Numbered from the stretch's first letter, positions 10,164 to 22,427 are shown. The stretch is 64,000 nt of DNA from Kazachstania africana CBS 2517 (GCF_000304475.1 NC_018946.1:372001-436000), one strand, 5' to 3'. The notes: generated by a model from the sequence alone, not told the origin. Numbers and translations are program-made.

Positions 10164-11084
10164 TCAACGTTCAGTAAAGAGATCGTTTCTACGATGTTGC
10201 ATAAGTGGCATATTCATTCTGACTCGTGTCAGTAACTCAAAATTTAAGTCTGCAATAATCAATTCTGGCTCAGATGTCTTGGAGTTACTTTTGGCAACAA
10301 TGTCTCCCCAGGGACTTATTATCATTGAGTGACCCCAAGATACACGTTTGCTAACCGCCTGGTGTTCTGTACCCGACCCTGTCCAATCATCATTTTGGAC
10401 ATTATGTTCGCCATGTTGAGCAGGCATTACGACAAAGCATTGTGTATCAATAGCTCTGGCTCGGCCCAGTAATTCCCAATGTGCTTCTCCAGTCTTTATT
10501 GTAAAAGCACTTGGAAAACATAAAATTTCAGCGCCCTGTTTCCTCAGATCCAAGGCAAGTTCAGGAAATCTAATATCATAACATATTCCAGTGCCCAATT
10601 TTCCAATTGGCGTTTCCAATATTTTGGGAATTTTGTTACCAGCAAGGACCGAATTAGATTCTTTAAGAATAGAACCATTGCTAATAACGACATCGAACAA
10701 ATGAATCTTTTGATATGAATGCAAAATCTCTCCCTTATAATTTATGTAAAGCAGTGTATTCTTAGTCTTATTATTATCCCTACGAATATCGTCTTCATTA
10801 GGAGGCAAATGGATTCCAATTGAGACATCAATTTTTTTCAGTTTGCTGGAGCACAAATCCTTAATGTTTGTTTGTAAGTCACTCACAAATTGCTCACTTT
10901 TCTTGACCAAATGGAAAGAATGTTCAGGATTTCTTGACAGGAAGTCAGTAGCTTCAGGGAAAAACAAGACCCGAACATCCTGATCTAAAGCCTTTGCTAT
11001 CAACTTAGTAACGATATCTAGGTTTGATGCTACATTCGAGCCGGAACACAACTGACCTATAGCAATGCGTCTCATCGACACCAT
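10164..11084 (-). CDS. NIT2: Deaminated glutathione amidase Nit2
   Basis: This 306-residue nitrilase-family enzyme hydrolyses deaminated glutathione, a metabolite-repair reaction. The catalytic triad is visible as Glu in FFPEATDF (about residue 41), Lys in YQKIHLFD (about 124) and Cys in GTGICYDIRFPE (about 167). ATG at 11084 (MVSMRRIAIGQLC) is chosen because it matches the yeast N-terminus and length (307). The frame extends farther upstream to 11135 without another ATG, and an alternative start at 11075 would lose only three residues. Its 3' end lies 57 bp from that of GCD14 (convergent). Confidence 0.94.
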   Translation of the reverse strand: MVSMRRIAIGQLCSGSNVASNLDIVTKLIAKALDQDVRVLFFPEATDFLSRNPEHSFHLVKKSEQFVSDLQTNIKDLCSSKLKKIDVSIGIHLPPNEDDIRRDNNKTKNTLLYINYKGEILHSYQKIHLFDVVISNGSILKESNSVLAGNKIPKILETPIGKLGTGICYDIRFPELALDLRKQGAEILCFPSAFTIKTGEAHWELLGRARAIDTQCFVVMPAQHGEHNVQNDDWTGSGTEHQAVSKRVSWGHSMIISPWGDIVAKSNSKTSEPELIIADLNFELLTRVRMNMPLMQHRRNDLFTER

Positions 11085-11317
11085 AATTATTGGAATACGC
11101 AAACCGTCAGAGCCTTCAAAAGCATTTTTTTTCACAGATTCCCAATGATATCGCGTTTTCTTATTTATATCATCTGAAGCTTACTTGATTTTCAAAATCA
11201 TATTGACGTGCTTTTAAATGAGGCATCTTTGAAAATTAATATGAGATGTAAAGAGAAGTTCATGCAATAAGGAATCATCAAGATATAGGGCTTTAACAAG
11301 AACACAGAAGCATAGCA

Positions 11318-13438
11318 ATGTTTCCTACACTTGAGAGAACAAGTCAGCTGAAGGAAAATGGACGCCCATCAACCGAGACTGCTGTAAACAATGCCCCCAC
11401 AACTAGTAGTTTGGAACAATTACTGACGCCGTTACAACCACGTACAATTCTTTTGAAAGATGGAGAAACGATAGCTACGATGTATCCAATACCTGCAGTT
11501 CCATCTTTCTTACCTCATGAGCTGTTGATGTTTCTATATGACGAATTTAATATGGAAATTGAAAAAGGTGATAGTTTCCCATATTACGACACCTTAACGT
11601 TGGAAGAATTCGAGGATATATGGTTTCACAGTGAGGGACATGTATGTATAATGGTTTTAGGGGAAATTCCTGAGTTGGATTATGGTGCAGATAGTGAAGA
11701 TTCCTATAGTGCTAACAATAACGATGAGATTGATACTATGAGAAATACTAATCAATATCGCCGACGCAAAGAGATAAGAAATCTTAATCTGGATATCCAG
11801 TGGGAAAAACAATGCCTTGGAGTCTTTGGATTACAGCCTGCATATCCAGGTCGTTCAGCACACGTTGTGACAGGCTCATTCCTAGTGAACGCTGGTATTC
11901 GAGGTAAGGGAATTGGTAAAACGCTGGTTGAAACTTTTGTAGAATGGTCTAAAAAACTTGGTTTTACATCTTGTGTTTTCCCATTGATATATGGTACCAA
12001 TGTTGGTATTAGAAGGATTTTAGAAGGTTTAAATTTTAGAAGAATTGGTAAACTGCCGGAATCTGGCATTCTGAAAGGTTTTGATGTTCCTATTGATTCC
12101 TTCATTTATGGGAAAGAATTTACACATATTACAAAAAGTATTGATTTGCTGAAAGATCCACAGAAGGGTAATGAAGTGGCGAAGTATGAAAGATTGAAAT
12201 ATTACCTTGAAACTGGTAAATATCCATTAAACTGTGATCGAAATGAAAAGGCAAGAATTAGAATGACCGCTAAGAAACATTCACTATTGAATGGTAAACT
12301 AATGACTAATGATCGTGAAGTAGTATATGATCCTGATAAGCAGAGACAGATTGCATTGGAAGCACATTTGGTGGATCATCAGGGCATTAACAAAGTAACC
12401 GCTAAAATAGTTGAAAAATATCATTGGAAGGGAATAAAACAAACTGTTTCTGAAGTTATTGCGCAGTGTACGAAGTGTAAGATACGATACCAAGATGGTA
12501 CTGGGGTGATTGTGACACCGAGTGATTCTGTTATTCAGGCGCATATGTTACCTACACAGACTGTGGATACAGAAAAATTGAGGCACACTAATGATAATGT
12601 TGGATTGGTTAATTCTACTGGGTTAGAAAATGGGAGCTCTGGGAGTGTGGGGAATACATTCAAGCGGCTACAGCATAAAAGAGAAAGTAGTGGACAACAA
12701 CAGAATTTAGAAAAGCGCCAAGGTAATAAGCGACCCGGTATTTTCAATGAAGGTGAACCGACACCGTCAGATGCAGCGAATACGCACGGTCCTCTGTCTT
12801 CTGACTTTAACCTTATTAACTCTGCGGATAACGACAGAATGTTGGCACCGAAAGCTGTGGAAACCGACGATAGAATACGTAAGGAGAATAATCAATTTAT
12901 GAACACTTTCAATGAACTAGTAAAAAAGGACGGTGGAACGAAAAGAAGGAGATATCTTGATGCTGCTACAAATGCAATGGTAAACAAAGACAACACTACT
13001 GCTGATGTTACGGTCAGTAGTAGCAAGAGTAGTGCGAAGAAAGTGACCACTTACAACACAACTCACAATAATTTAAACTCAATTCTTGAAAATGACAGTA
13101 CTAATATAATGAATGATGCAATGTTACATTTAGAAGATAATGTTATGGCAGCATTGGAGATGGTTCAAAAAGAACAGAGGGAAGAAGAAAAGCGACAAGA
13201 ACAAAGCATTGATGATTTTTTCAATACATTTATTGCAAATTACCAAGAAGAAGAAGATGCGGATTATGAAGAAACCATGGCAAGAGACGGTGATGAAGAA
13301 GATGATGAGGACGAGGATGAGGAAGATGAAGAGGACGACGAAGAAGCCGTCGACGACGATGATGGTGAATACGACGAAGGACGGACAGCCCACGACAGTT
13401 CCATAATCTATGAAGACACTCAACGTAAGTACTACTAG
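11318..13438 (+). CDS. SPT10: Spt10, histone gene activator with GNAT-like domain
   Basis: This 706-residue protein is Spt10, which binds histone gene upstream activating elements and controls histone transcription. Order of features: ILLKDGETIATMYPIP near residue 45; a GNAT acetyltransferase-like domain with NAGIRGKGIGKTLVETF (about 190-207) and YGTNVGIRRILEGLNFRRIG; then an integrase-like His2-Cys2 zinc finger, HLVDHQ...CTKCK (about 350-388), the DNA-binding module. A low-complexity tail ends in a very acidic Asp/Glu block (about 645-690). It is longer than yeast (640) because of this tail. It lies between NIT2 and MCO6/PBS2, as in S. cerevisiae. Confidence 0.95.
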   Translation: MFPTLERTSQLKENGRPSTETAVNNAPTTSSLEQLLTPLQPRTILLKDGETIATMYPIPAVPSFLPHELLMFLYDEFNMEIEKGDSFPYYDTLTLEEFEDIWFHSEGHVCIMVLGEIPELDYGADSEDSYSANNNDEIDTMRNTNQYRRRKEIRNLNLDIQWEKQCLGVFGLQPAYPGRSAHVVTGSFLVNAGIRGKGIGKTLVETFVEWSKKLGFTSCVFPLIYGTNVGIRRILEGLNFRRIGKLPESGILKGFDVPIDSFIYGKEFTHITKSIDLLKDPQKGNEVAKYERLKYYLETGKYPLNCDRNEKARIRMTAKKHSLLNGKLMTNDREVVYDPDKQRQIALEAHLVDHQGINKVTAKIVEKYHWKGIKQTVSEVIAQCTKCKIRYQDGTGVIVTPSDSVIQAHMLPTQTVDTEKLRHTNDNVGLVNSTGLENGSSGSVGNTFKRLQHKRESSGQQQNLEKRQGNKRPGIFNEGEPTPSDAANTHGPLSSDFNLINSADNDRMLAPKAVETDDRIRKENNQFMNTFNELVKKDGGTKRRRYLDAATNAMVNKDNTTADVTVSSSKSSAKKVTTYNTTHNNLNSILENDSTNIMNDAMLHLEDNVMAALEMVQKEQREEEKRQEQSIDDFFNTFIANYQEEEDADYEETMARDGDEEDDEDEDEEDEEDDEEAVDDDDGEYDEGRTAHDSSIIYEDTQRKYY

Positions 13439-13620
13439 AGCATCCTTTTATATACTTTTACAGACATCATATCATAAAAGGCCTTGAATAGAGTAGTTTT
13501 ATAAGTGCACCGAATGACAGAAAATCTGTTAAAAATGAAAAAGAACGTTAATTGAAGAAGCTTCTTCGACAAGAGACGAACGAAAAGTGAAGAATAACAA
13601 GAAGAACGTGGGGAATAACG

Positions 13621-13779
13621 ATGCTATTTCTCTTCAGACAATTGCGAGACACTTTTGGACAGTCGTATAGCAAGAAAGAGCAGATCAGATTATCAAGGAG
13701 AGCGTTTTTCCAACTTCTAGGGTACCTTGGTGGATGCGTGATGATCTCGTTGGCTGCACAATCTAAATACATAGAGTGA
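13621..13779 (+). CDS. MCO6: Small mitochondrial protein Mco6 (YJL127C-B type), 52 residues
   Basis: A 52-codon ORF begins with ATG at 13621 (MLFLFRQLRDTFGQSYSKKE) and ends with TGA at 13777-13779. It contains a basic amphipathic N-terminus, RLSRRAFFQLLGYLGG, then a hydrophobic segment CVMISLAAQSKYIE, suggesting a single-pass mitochondrial membrane protein. In S. cerevisiae a 52-residue mitochondrial protein of unknown function, YJL127C-B (MCO6), sits in exactly this place between SPT10 and PBS2. Length, location and orientation agree, and the sequence resembles what I recall of it. Function is unknown. It is easy to miss because of its size. Confidence 0.82.
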   Translation: MLFLFRQLRDTFGQSYSKKEQIRLSRRAFFQLLGYLGGCVMISLAAQSKYIE

Positions 13780-14619
13780 TCCAAGCTTATTTCAGGAAAA
13801 GTCATTTACTAGGTTCAAGCCACGTTGTTATGTAAGTTAGAATAGCAGAGCGGAGCCCAAACGGGTTCTCTCTGCAACATCATCATCATATACCTTTATA
13901 CATCCTGTACGTAACGTACAGCCCTCATTTAAAAGAGCAGTCTATTGGTATAACCAAACTACTTCCACAACAACCTCCAGCCATCTCGCTGGAAGGCCAA
14001 TATCAACAGCTAATCTCACTATCAAATGTAGATTAATCTGTCAAAAGACTTCATCAGGCGATCAAAATTTTCTTTTTTTTCTTTGATTCTCTTGCGTGTG
14101 TTGGCTTGGTGTGGAAATAAATATTAGCAAATAATTCAACCTCTCAAGATCAAAAGAATTTACAAGTAAAACCATTCGATAGAAGCTTGTTTGAACGGCT
14201 AGACAGTTGTATCAGTCCCTTTTGTTTGCATTCTATAGTGATTCAAGATTTGATTCCACTCCACACACACCTTCTCTCTCTAGTTCCCAGCCATCAACTA
14301 TCTGCTCGACTCATAACTCATTGGTAAAATTCAAATTTTGTTCCTTTGAAACTAGAAAGTTTTATCAACAGAAAGGCGTAATAGTTCAAAATTTTTATCA
14401 GCATAATCGATTTTTGCTTGGACAGATAACTAATTCTCCACTTTTTTTGATTTAGATCTTATTCTCTCCTAGCATCTTTTTTTCCATTCATTACTTTGTT
14501 TAATACTATTCTTCGTCACGATTTAAAAACTCCCGTTTGATATTTATTCATCTGATTTATTATTATTCCATCAGTTCTTAATCCATCCACATCACTTCAC
14601 TCCTTTAAATATTGAAATC
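13780..14619. other. PBS2 upstream region
   Basis: This 840-bp gap is the promoter and 5' leader of PBS2. It has pyrimidine-rich tracts between 14067 and 14600, typical of yeast transcript leaders, and a palindrome-like GTACGTAACGTAC near 13909-13921. An 80-codon open frame at 14207-14455 has no ATG and is not taken as a gene. No RNA gene is visible. Confidence 0.4.
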
Positions 14620-17130
<2,511 letters not shown>

Positions 17131-17879
17131 GAAAATTAATTAGTGTACCAATAGTCAATATTACCATTTTGCCAACCTCAAGATTTATTTAAGGTATATA
17201 ACATTAGAATCATTTTTTTTTGCAACTTAACTATTCAAGACAACAAATAAATTATGTAAAGAATCATTTTTCTACAAGGATTTCCCACTCAAAGAACTAC
17301 TATACAAATTATCGAAAACTGAGAGTACTGTTGCCTCATCAAATATCCTCTATCTTGTTAGCAAGGTTTTTTTTATAGAGGAGCAAGCTTGCTGGAAGAG
17401 GGGATCTTGCATTCCTGACGCCTGAGCCCTGAAACCAGGGTCCTGCTGTGCCTCTCATATAAAATAGGCTAGTGGGCGTAGTGGCTACTGTAATGCAGCA
17501 TAGAACTTCGAGATTGAGAACAGACCTGACCCCATTAATGTGCCTCGAAAAAAGAGGCTGAGAATGTCGGTACAAAAGAAATCATTTTTTAATGAAGATA
17601 TGAAGTTGAATGCCTGACAGTAGCAGTTAGCCACTTGATTATATACAGCGGATTTCTTGAGATATAAGAACCCTCCATGTATAGTTTACTTCAAAGTTCA
17701 TGATTTATTTGATGTTCTTTTTCCCACCTAATAAAAAGTATATCTATATTAAGGGAAAAACTAAACTAGTTTTGAATCAAATAGATACAAGTCACCATCG
17801 GAAAAGAAGTTATCACAGTATCAAAGTTCACAAGAAGCTGTATAACATCAGATATTGTAAATTGAAAATCATTTAAATC
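17131..17879. other. PBS2-RCN2 intergenic region with GC-richer structured block
   Basis: This 749-bp gap is the RCN2 promoter. A GC-richer block (about 17375-17560) holds a perfect palindrome AGCAAGCTTGCT (17381-17392) and a hairpin CCCTG-AAAC-CAGGG (17427-17440). It also has two copies of TGTGCCTC (17447-17454 and 17539-17546) and a GAGGCTG (17554-17560) that pairs with the second copy. GAGGCTG resembles the Crz1 calcineurin-response element, which would fit a calcineurin regulator gene. A T-run lies at 17366-17373. No ORF is credible here. Confidence 0.45.
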
Positions 17880-18602
17880 ATGTCACAAGCAAAGATTCAA
17901 ATTCTGATCACTGATCTCTCTAAGGATAGCTTTGCCTCAAAATTGCCCTCCGCCATAGAGAAGAAGATATTTGCTGAGAAGTTTCCTGAACTGAGTGAAA
18001 AACTAACCTATTTCACTCCATTGCCGTTTTTGAATAGAATCATAATCATTTTGAAAGATGAAGAATCTGCTTCAAAAATTTTCAAATTTCTAGAAGATTT
18101 CATTCCAACCGTAGATCCTAATATTAAGTTGTATCTTACTGAGTCACTTTTGGTGAATTCTAGACCAAGAGCTAAGTCGGATGATCCATTTTCTAGAGGT
18201 AATCAGGCAGTGCCAAGCTCCAAACCATTTCTATCCTTGAATACAAATCCTTTTAATACGGGCATTGCTAGTGAATCCCTAGCCGTTGGTAGTCCCTCAC
18301 TATCTCCAGACAGATCATCTTTAGAATCACCTACTTTATTGAAATTCTCAGATAATTCCAAACCTTACTACTATAAAGAGCCGTTACCTAAGGTACCAAA
18401 TGATGATGAAGAAACAGGTTTACCAATTGATGCAAATGATTCATTCACCCCAATTACTAGTACAACAAGTACTTGGTCAAGGCTGGATACTGGTGACAAG
18501 AGGAAAAATTTGAGACTAGATACTGACACAAATAAAAATGAGACAAGAGATGATTCACCACCGAAGAGTCCTAGTATTACTATAAATCATTTTACTCATT
18601 AA
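17880..18602 (+). CDS. RCN2: Calcipressin-family calcineurin regulator Rcn2
   Basis: This 240-residue protein is placed in the calcipressin (RCAN) family. The N-terminal 90 residues have an RRM-like layout (ILITDLSKDSF, LPFLNRIIIILKDEESASKIFKFLEDF). The serine-proline signature SPSLSPDRSSLESPTLLKF follows at about residues 139-157, corresponding to the family FLISPP/SPPxSP motif that phosphorylation regulates. The C-terminus is Ser/Thr/Asp-rich, with a PPKSP phospho-motif. The assignment to RCN2 rather than RCN1 rests on position next to MCT1 and ODC2, matching YOR220-YOR222. Such proteins bind and modulate calcineurin. Confidence 0.85.
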   Translation: MSQAKIQILITDLSKDSFASKLPSAIEKKIFAEKFPELSEKLTYFTPLPFLNRIIIILKDEESASKIFKFLEDFIPTVDPNIKLYLTESLLVNSRPRAKSDDPFSRGNQAVPSSKPFLSLNTNPFNTGIASESLAVGSPSLSPDRSSLESPTLLKFSDNSKPYYYKEPLPKVPNDDEETGLPIDANDSFTPITSTTSTWSRLDTGDKRKNLRLDTDTNKNETRDDSPPKSPSITINHFTH

Positions 18603-18635
18603 AATTATATATTTAAGGATATAAGAATGGAAGTT

Positions 18636-19655
18636 TCACAAATTCGCAATCTCACTCTTGTAATTATGATACTCATCAATAGTAGCTAATGAAGAATATT
18701 CAAAACATCTATTAAAATTACAATTTCTTCTTATTAGATTGAATATAACATTCCCTGGACCCATACAGAGGACATTCTGGTCTATCCTGTAATTAAAATT
18801 TATAGTATCGTAACATTTAGTAAATTGTACTGTATGGCTACTGCATTTGACGAATTTTTCAATGGCAAAATGAACTACAGAAGAGACATTACCATCTAAA
18901 TTTGAAATGATAGGATAATCTAAATTTGTTATTACGTTTGTGCCGCTTAATTTCAATACATCCCAAATGTAATCATACAGCGGTTCTTGGATGGATCCCA
19001 ATACGGTATTATTATGAAATGCTAGATTATCGGGATTCGTTAATTCTGTTATTCTCAGTTTGGGGAAACTTGTTTGACACTCAATTCTAAGTTTTTCTAG
19101 ATCTTCAATGAGTCCCGTTACGACACATTGTTTCATTGAATTCACGTTTGCTATTGATATCGTTGGTGTGACATATTTCAATGATTGTAGTAGGTTATTG
19201 ATTTGATTAGCCAAGTTTGTAGCGTTTGGTGATGAGATAGCCCACATTTCAAATTTCGTCGATAGGTTCATTTTGTGCGCTAGTAGATATTTTTCAGTGT
19301 ATTTTATCATTAGTTCGTTCCTATAGTTCGCAATCTTGAAGAGATCATTGATCGAAAAAAGACTATTTATGGATAGAGCAGTTAATTCACCAAGGGAATG
19401 GCCCAGCAATATCGTTGGGATTTTATTTAGTCTTTCAGTTGATAGTCGATTGTATAACTGATAAAGCAAGTTCGAACAAACTGCTATACTGCCTGGACTT
19501 GAAGGATGGTGGTATATGTGTTGCAAGAGATCATTTGTCCTTGGTCCATTACGATCTATAATATTTTGAAATTCTTTTTCTTTATTCCTAACGAGTGCCT
19601 TCAAAATAGGTAACGATATTGGAGTCCCCTGACCTGGGAAAGTAATAAGCCTCAT
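18636..19655 (-). CDS. MCT1: Mitochondrial malonyl-CoA:ACP transacylase Mct1
   Basis: This 339-residue enzyme loads malonate onto acyl carrier protein for mitochondrial type II fatty acid synthesis, which feeds lipoic acid production. The acyltransferase hallmarks are FPGQG (residues 6-10) and the nucleophile motif GHSLGE (85-90, Ser87). The later signature SIANVNSMKQCVVTG and the catalytic His region NPDNLAFHNNTVLGSI follow. Its 3' end lies 33 bp from that of RCN2 (convergent). Length is close to yeast (360). Confidence 0.94.
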   Translation of the reverse strand: MRLITFPGQGTPISLPILKALVRNKEKEFQNIIDRNGPRTNDLLQHIYHHPSSPGSIAVCSNLLYQLYNRLSTERLNKIPTILLGHSLGELTALSINSLFSINDLFKIANYRNELMIKYTEKYLLAHKMNLSTKFEMWAISSPNATNLANQINNLLQSLKYVTPTISIANVNSMKQCVVTGLIEDLEKLRIECQTSFPKLRITELTNPDNLAFHNNTVLGSIQEPLYDYIWDVLKLSGTNVITNLDYPIISNLDGNVSSVVHFAIEKFVKCSSHTVQFTKCYDTINFNYRIDQNVLCMGPGNVIFNLIRRNCNFNRCFEYSSLATIDEYHNYKSEIANL

Positions 19656-20114
19656 GGTGAGCTACTTGGTTATCGAACAATCGTGTATATTATATGCAGA
19701 TGAGATCACAAATTTCCCATTCTATGTCGAAATCAGGACACTCGTATATTTTATTTTGTGATTTCTGAGACTTTCGATGAGCAAAAAAAAAACAGAATAT
19801 CTCTATTGATGCCCTGTACCGTTCAGAAGATCAACTGCACACTCGAACTAGTCAAACATTGTAGAACATTACAACAACAAGAAACCAACCTCATCACGGA
19901 AATTCCACAATTTTTCGGTTTCCTGTGGAATTTTCCAATTTTTTTTAGAAACTCTCTCGAGAAAAAAACAACAAGATATTGCTGTGATGCAATGACTCTT
20001 TTAGCAGCATCGCTTTGCTATATAAAGATGTTGCTGTTGTGTCGAGTAGTATCGGTATGTCATAGTTTCTTGTCTTGAGAAGACTTGTAACAAGAACAGA
20101 ATAAAATTAGCGAG
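19656..20114. other. MCT1-ODC2 divergent promoter region
   Basis: The 459-bp gap contains an imperfect inverted repeat, GGAAATTCCACA (19898-19909) and TGTGGAATTTTCC (19924-19936), differing by one inserted base. A TATA-like GCTATATAAAG lies near 20017-20027, suitably placed for ODC2. An open frame across 19758-20078 has no resemblance to known proteins and is not called. Confidence 0.45.
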
Positions 20115-21041
20115 ATGTCAGACTCAGAAAGACCGTTACCCTTTGCATATCAATTCGCTGCTGGTGCCATTGCAGGTATTTCCGAACTTATGGTGATGTA
20201 TCCTCTGGATGTAGTCAAGACGAGGATGCAGTTGCAAGTCACTTCAAAAGTAGAGACCGCAACGACTTACAGAGGTGTCATTGACTGTTTTGTCAAGATC
20301 ATAAGAAATGAAGGTTTCTCTAGATTATATAAAGGTATTACGTCGCCTATGCTGATGGAAGCTCCAAAGAGAGCAGTGAAGTTCGCAGCCAATGACGAGT
20401 TCCAGAAGATTTATAAAAAATTGAATGGTGTAGATAACGTAAATCAGAGAGTAGCTGTAATGAGTGGTGCTTCGGCGGGTATCACTGAAGCGTTCCTTGT
20501 CGTGCCATTTGAATTGGTCAAGATCAGATTGCAGGATGCCAAATCTAATTTCAAGGGACCTATGGATGTGGTTAAAAATATTGTTCGTAAGGAAGGTATC
20601 TTCAGTTTTTATAATGGTTTTGAATCTACCATGTGGAGAAATGGTGTTTGGAACGCAGGTTATTTTGGCGTGATTTTTCAAGTAAGAAGTCTTTTACCAA
20701 AGGCTACTAATAAGAGTGAGAAATCTAGAAATGATTTGATAGCTGGGTTTATTGGTGGTACTGCCGGTACGACGTTGAACACACCGTTGGACGTTGTGAA
20801 GTCGAGAATTCAAAGTAGTACTTCAAACGTGTTGGTCACGAACAAAGCTGGTAAACAGGTATTGAAATATAATTGGGCCTTGCCTTCCTTGTTAGTAATT
20901 TACAGAGAAGAAGGTTTAAAAGCATTATACAAAGGTTATCTACCAAAGATCCTAAGGCTTTCCACTGGTGGTGGTCTAATGCTAGTTGTATTCTCCAATG
21001 TTATGGATTTCTTTAGGAAAGTCCATTACAATGAACTCTAA
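20115..21041 (+). CDS. ODC2: Mitochondrial 2-oxodicarboxylate carrier Odc1/Odc2
   Basis: This 308-residue inner-membrane carrier exchanges 2-oxoglutarate and 2-oxoadipate (lysine and glutamate metabolism). It has the threefold mitochondrial carrier structure, with signature motifs YPLDVVKTRMQ (about residues 30-40), VPFELVKIRLQ and TPLDVVKSRIQ, each following an odd-numbered helix. Length equals yeast Odc1/2 (310 and 307). Its neighbours MCT1 and DSC3 are those of YOR222W, so ODC2 is the positional name. A second ohnolog may or may not exist elsewhere. Confidence 0.95.
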   Translation: MSDSERPLPFAYQFAAGAIAGISELMVMYPLDVVKTRMQLQVTSKVETATTYRGVIDCFVKIIRNEGFSRLYKGITSPMLMEAPKRAVKFAANDEFQKIYKKLNGVDNVNQRVAVMSGASAGITEAFLVVPFELVKIRLQDAKSNFKGPMDVVKNIVRKEGIFSFYNGFESTMWRNGVWNAGYFGVIFQVRSLLPKATNKSEKSRNDLIAGFIGGTAGTTLNTPLDVVKSRIQSSTSNVLVTNKAGKQVLKYNWALPSLLVIYREEGLKALYKGYLPKILRLSTGGGLMLVVFSNVMDFFRKVHYNEL

Positions 21042-21587
21042 ATAGTTTGTGTGTAAGATAGAATAATACAAGTGCTAATATTTTAACAAAAAAATGAAAA
21101 AAAGTTGTATAAAAAGATGTATGTCCTACCAGCCCTTGCATAACGGTATGTTAAAGAGGACCTGAGAAATAAAGAAAAAAAATCCTTGATTCTCAAGAAA
21201 ACTTTACAAGAATTACACAAAAGGGCATTAAGATGAACAAATTATTCTCTCCGATGGACTTGACGCTTTGGATTCTAAATTGAATTAGAAGAAGCAACAC
21301 GGTTTTAGAGTCCTGGATTATTAATCCGCACGATTAATTTTAATTTGTTGTATTTAGCAAAAAGATGAATCTAACAGAAAGCGAAAGGAAGATTAAATCT
21401 TCTAAATTTGAAAGAAATCTTTGTATTTAAATACTTTTTTTATTTTTTTTTTGTTGCTGAGATGAGCTCTTACCCTGACGTGAATATGGTTATTTGGCTG
21501 ATTTTTTTAATAAGGGCAAAAGAAAGATGAGGTATGGTATATGTTAGAAGTGTATAATAATATGGAGAAGTTGGGAGGAGGTTTGGC
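21042..21587. other. ODC2-DSC3 intergenic region with uORF touching the DSC3 start
   Basis: This 546-bp gap is AT-rich, with a T-run (21437-21452). A 9-codon upstream ORF (21562-21591, ATG to TGA) overlaps the DSC3 ATG by four bases. The DSC3 start is a triple ATG (21588, 21591, 21594), so a ribosome terminating on the uORF could restart there. Nothing else is recognisable. Confidence 0.5.
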
Positions 21588-22427
21588 ATGATGATGGATA
21601 AAGACAGTTCTACTCAACCGTTACTTCCTACGCATGACGAAGTATGTGCGAAGATAATAAAAGTTGTGTTTACGGACGATAGAATATCACCTATATCGTT
21701 AAATATTACCAAGATATCACCTGTGTCTAAAGTGACAATTATCTGGCTACGTAAGATGATTAGAGAATTGAAGCCCAGTGAAACTAAAGATCACGCCCTA
21801 AGATTTTTGAAAAGTGGGACCATCATATCGGCATCTGCATTTAATGAGCAGATCATATCATATATAAATTCAACAAATGCTGATGCATTTTTCATTCATT
21901 GTATGATTGGGGTAGATGAGTTAAGTTCTGAGGAAGTATTGCATGAAGAACAGAATGATGATAGTGGTAGATTAAATAATGTAAATAATGGTACCGAAAC
22001 GATGGGTGCTATTGGATTTGATAGGTTACGATCGATCGGGTTTAGTGATGAAGAAATTGAATTACTTCGATCACAGTTCCGTTCCACTTACGGCGATGTT
22101 CTCCAAAATAACGACGTAGACGAAGGTAACGATGTGGATGGTAGTGGTGGTGAGAGTGATAGGACGAGTAGACGAAATATAAGGGAATTAGAAGAACAAT
22201 GGATGGAGAACGGTGCTGGAGACAATGATGAAAGATTCAACTCCGTGCCGATTGCGAATTTTAAGCATAATAAGGATCTACTCGTGGGGTTATGTGTTGG
22301 GTTTTGTTTTGGGATATTTGCGATAATACTATGGAAGATTGATGGACTTTTCAATAAGAGGCAGAGATATTGTCTTGTTGCCGGAATGATTATAAATATC
22401 ATGTTTTGTTTAGTAAGAGGGTTCTAA
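21588..22427 (+). CDS. DSC3: Dsc3, Golgi Dsc E3 ubiquitin ligase subunit
   Basis: This 279-residue protein matches Dsc3, a membrane subunit of the Golgi/endosome Dsc ubiquitin ligase complex that degrades orphan membrane proteins. The N-terminal 110 residues have ubiquitin-like character (KIIKVVFTDDRISPISLNI ... SGTIISASAFNEQIISYI ... FFIHCMIG). A conserved block FDRLRSIGFSDEEIELLRSQF (about 145-165) precedes an acidic linker. Two C-terminal membrane segments are visible (about 229-250 and 262-278). Length is close to yeast (292). The position downstream of ODC2 and convergent with RPB8 agrees with YOR223W. Confidence 0.9.
   Translation: MMMDKDSSTQPLLPTHDEVCAKIIKVVFTDDRISPISLNITKISPVSKVTIIWLRKMIRELKPSETKDHALRFLKSGTIISASAFNEQIISYINSTNADAFFIHCMIGVDELSSEEVLHEEQNDDSGRLNNVNNGTETMGAIGFDRLRSIGFSDEEIELLRSQFRSTYGDVLQNNDVDEGNDVDGSGGESDRTSRRNIRELEEQWMENGAGDNDERFNSVPIANFKHNKDLLVGLCVGFCFGIFAIILWKIDGLFNKRQRYCLVAGMIINIMFCLVRGF

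Noticed and set aside
14207..14455. Open frame in the PBS2 leader
   Set aside because: It has no ATG, and its Phe/Ser/Gln composition reflects the pyrimidine-rich leader.
19758..20078. 106-codon frame upstream of ODC2
   Set aside because: There is no family resemblance; it spans the ODC2 promoter, including its TATA-like element and an inverted repeat.
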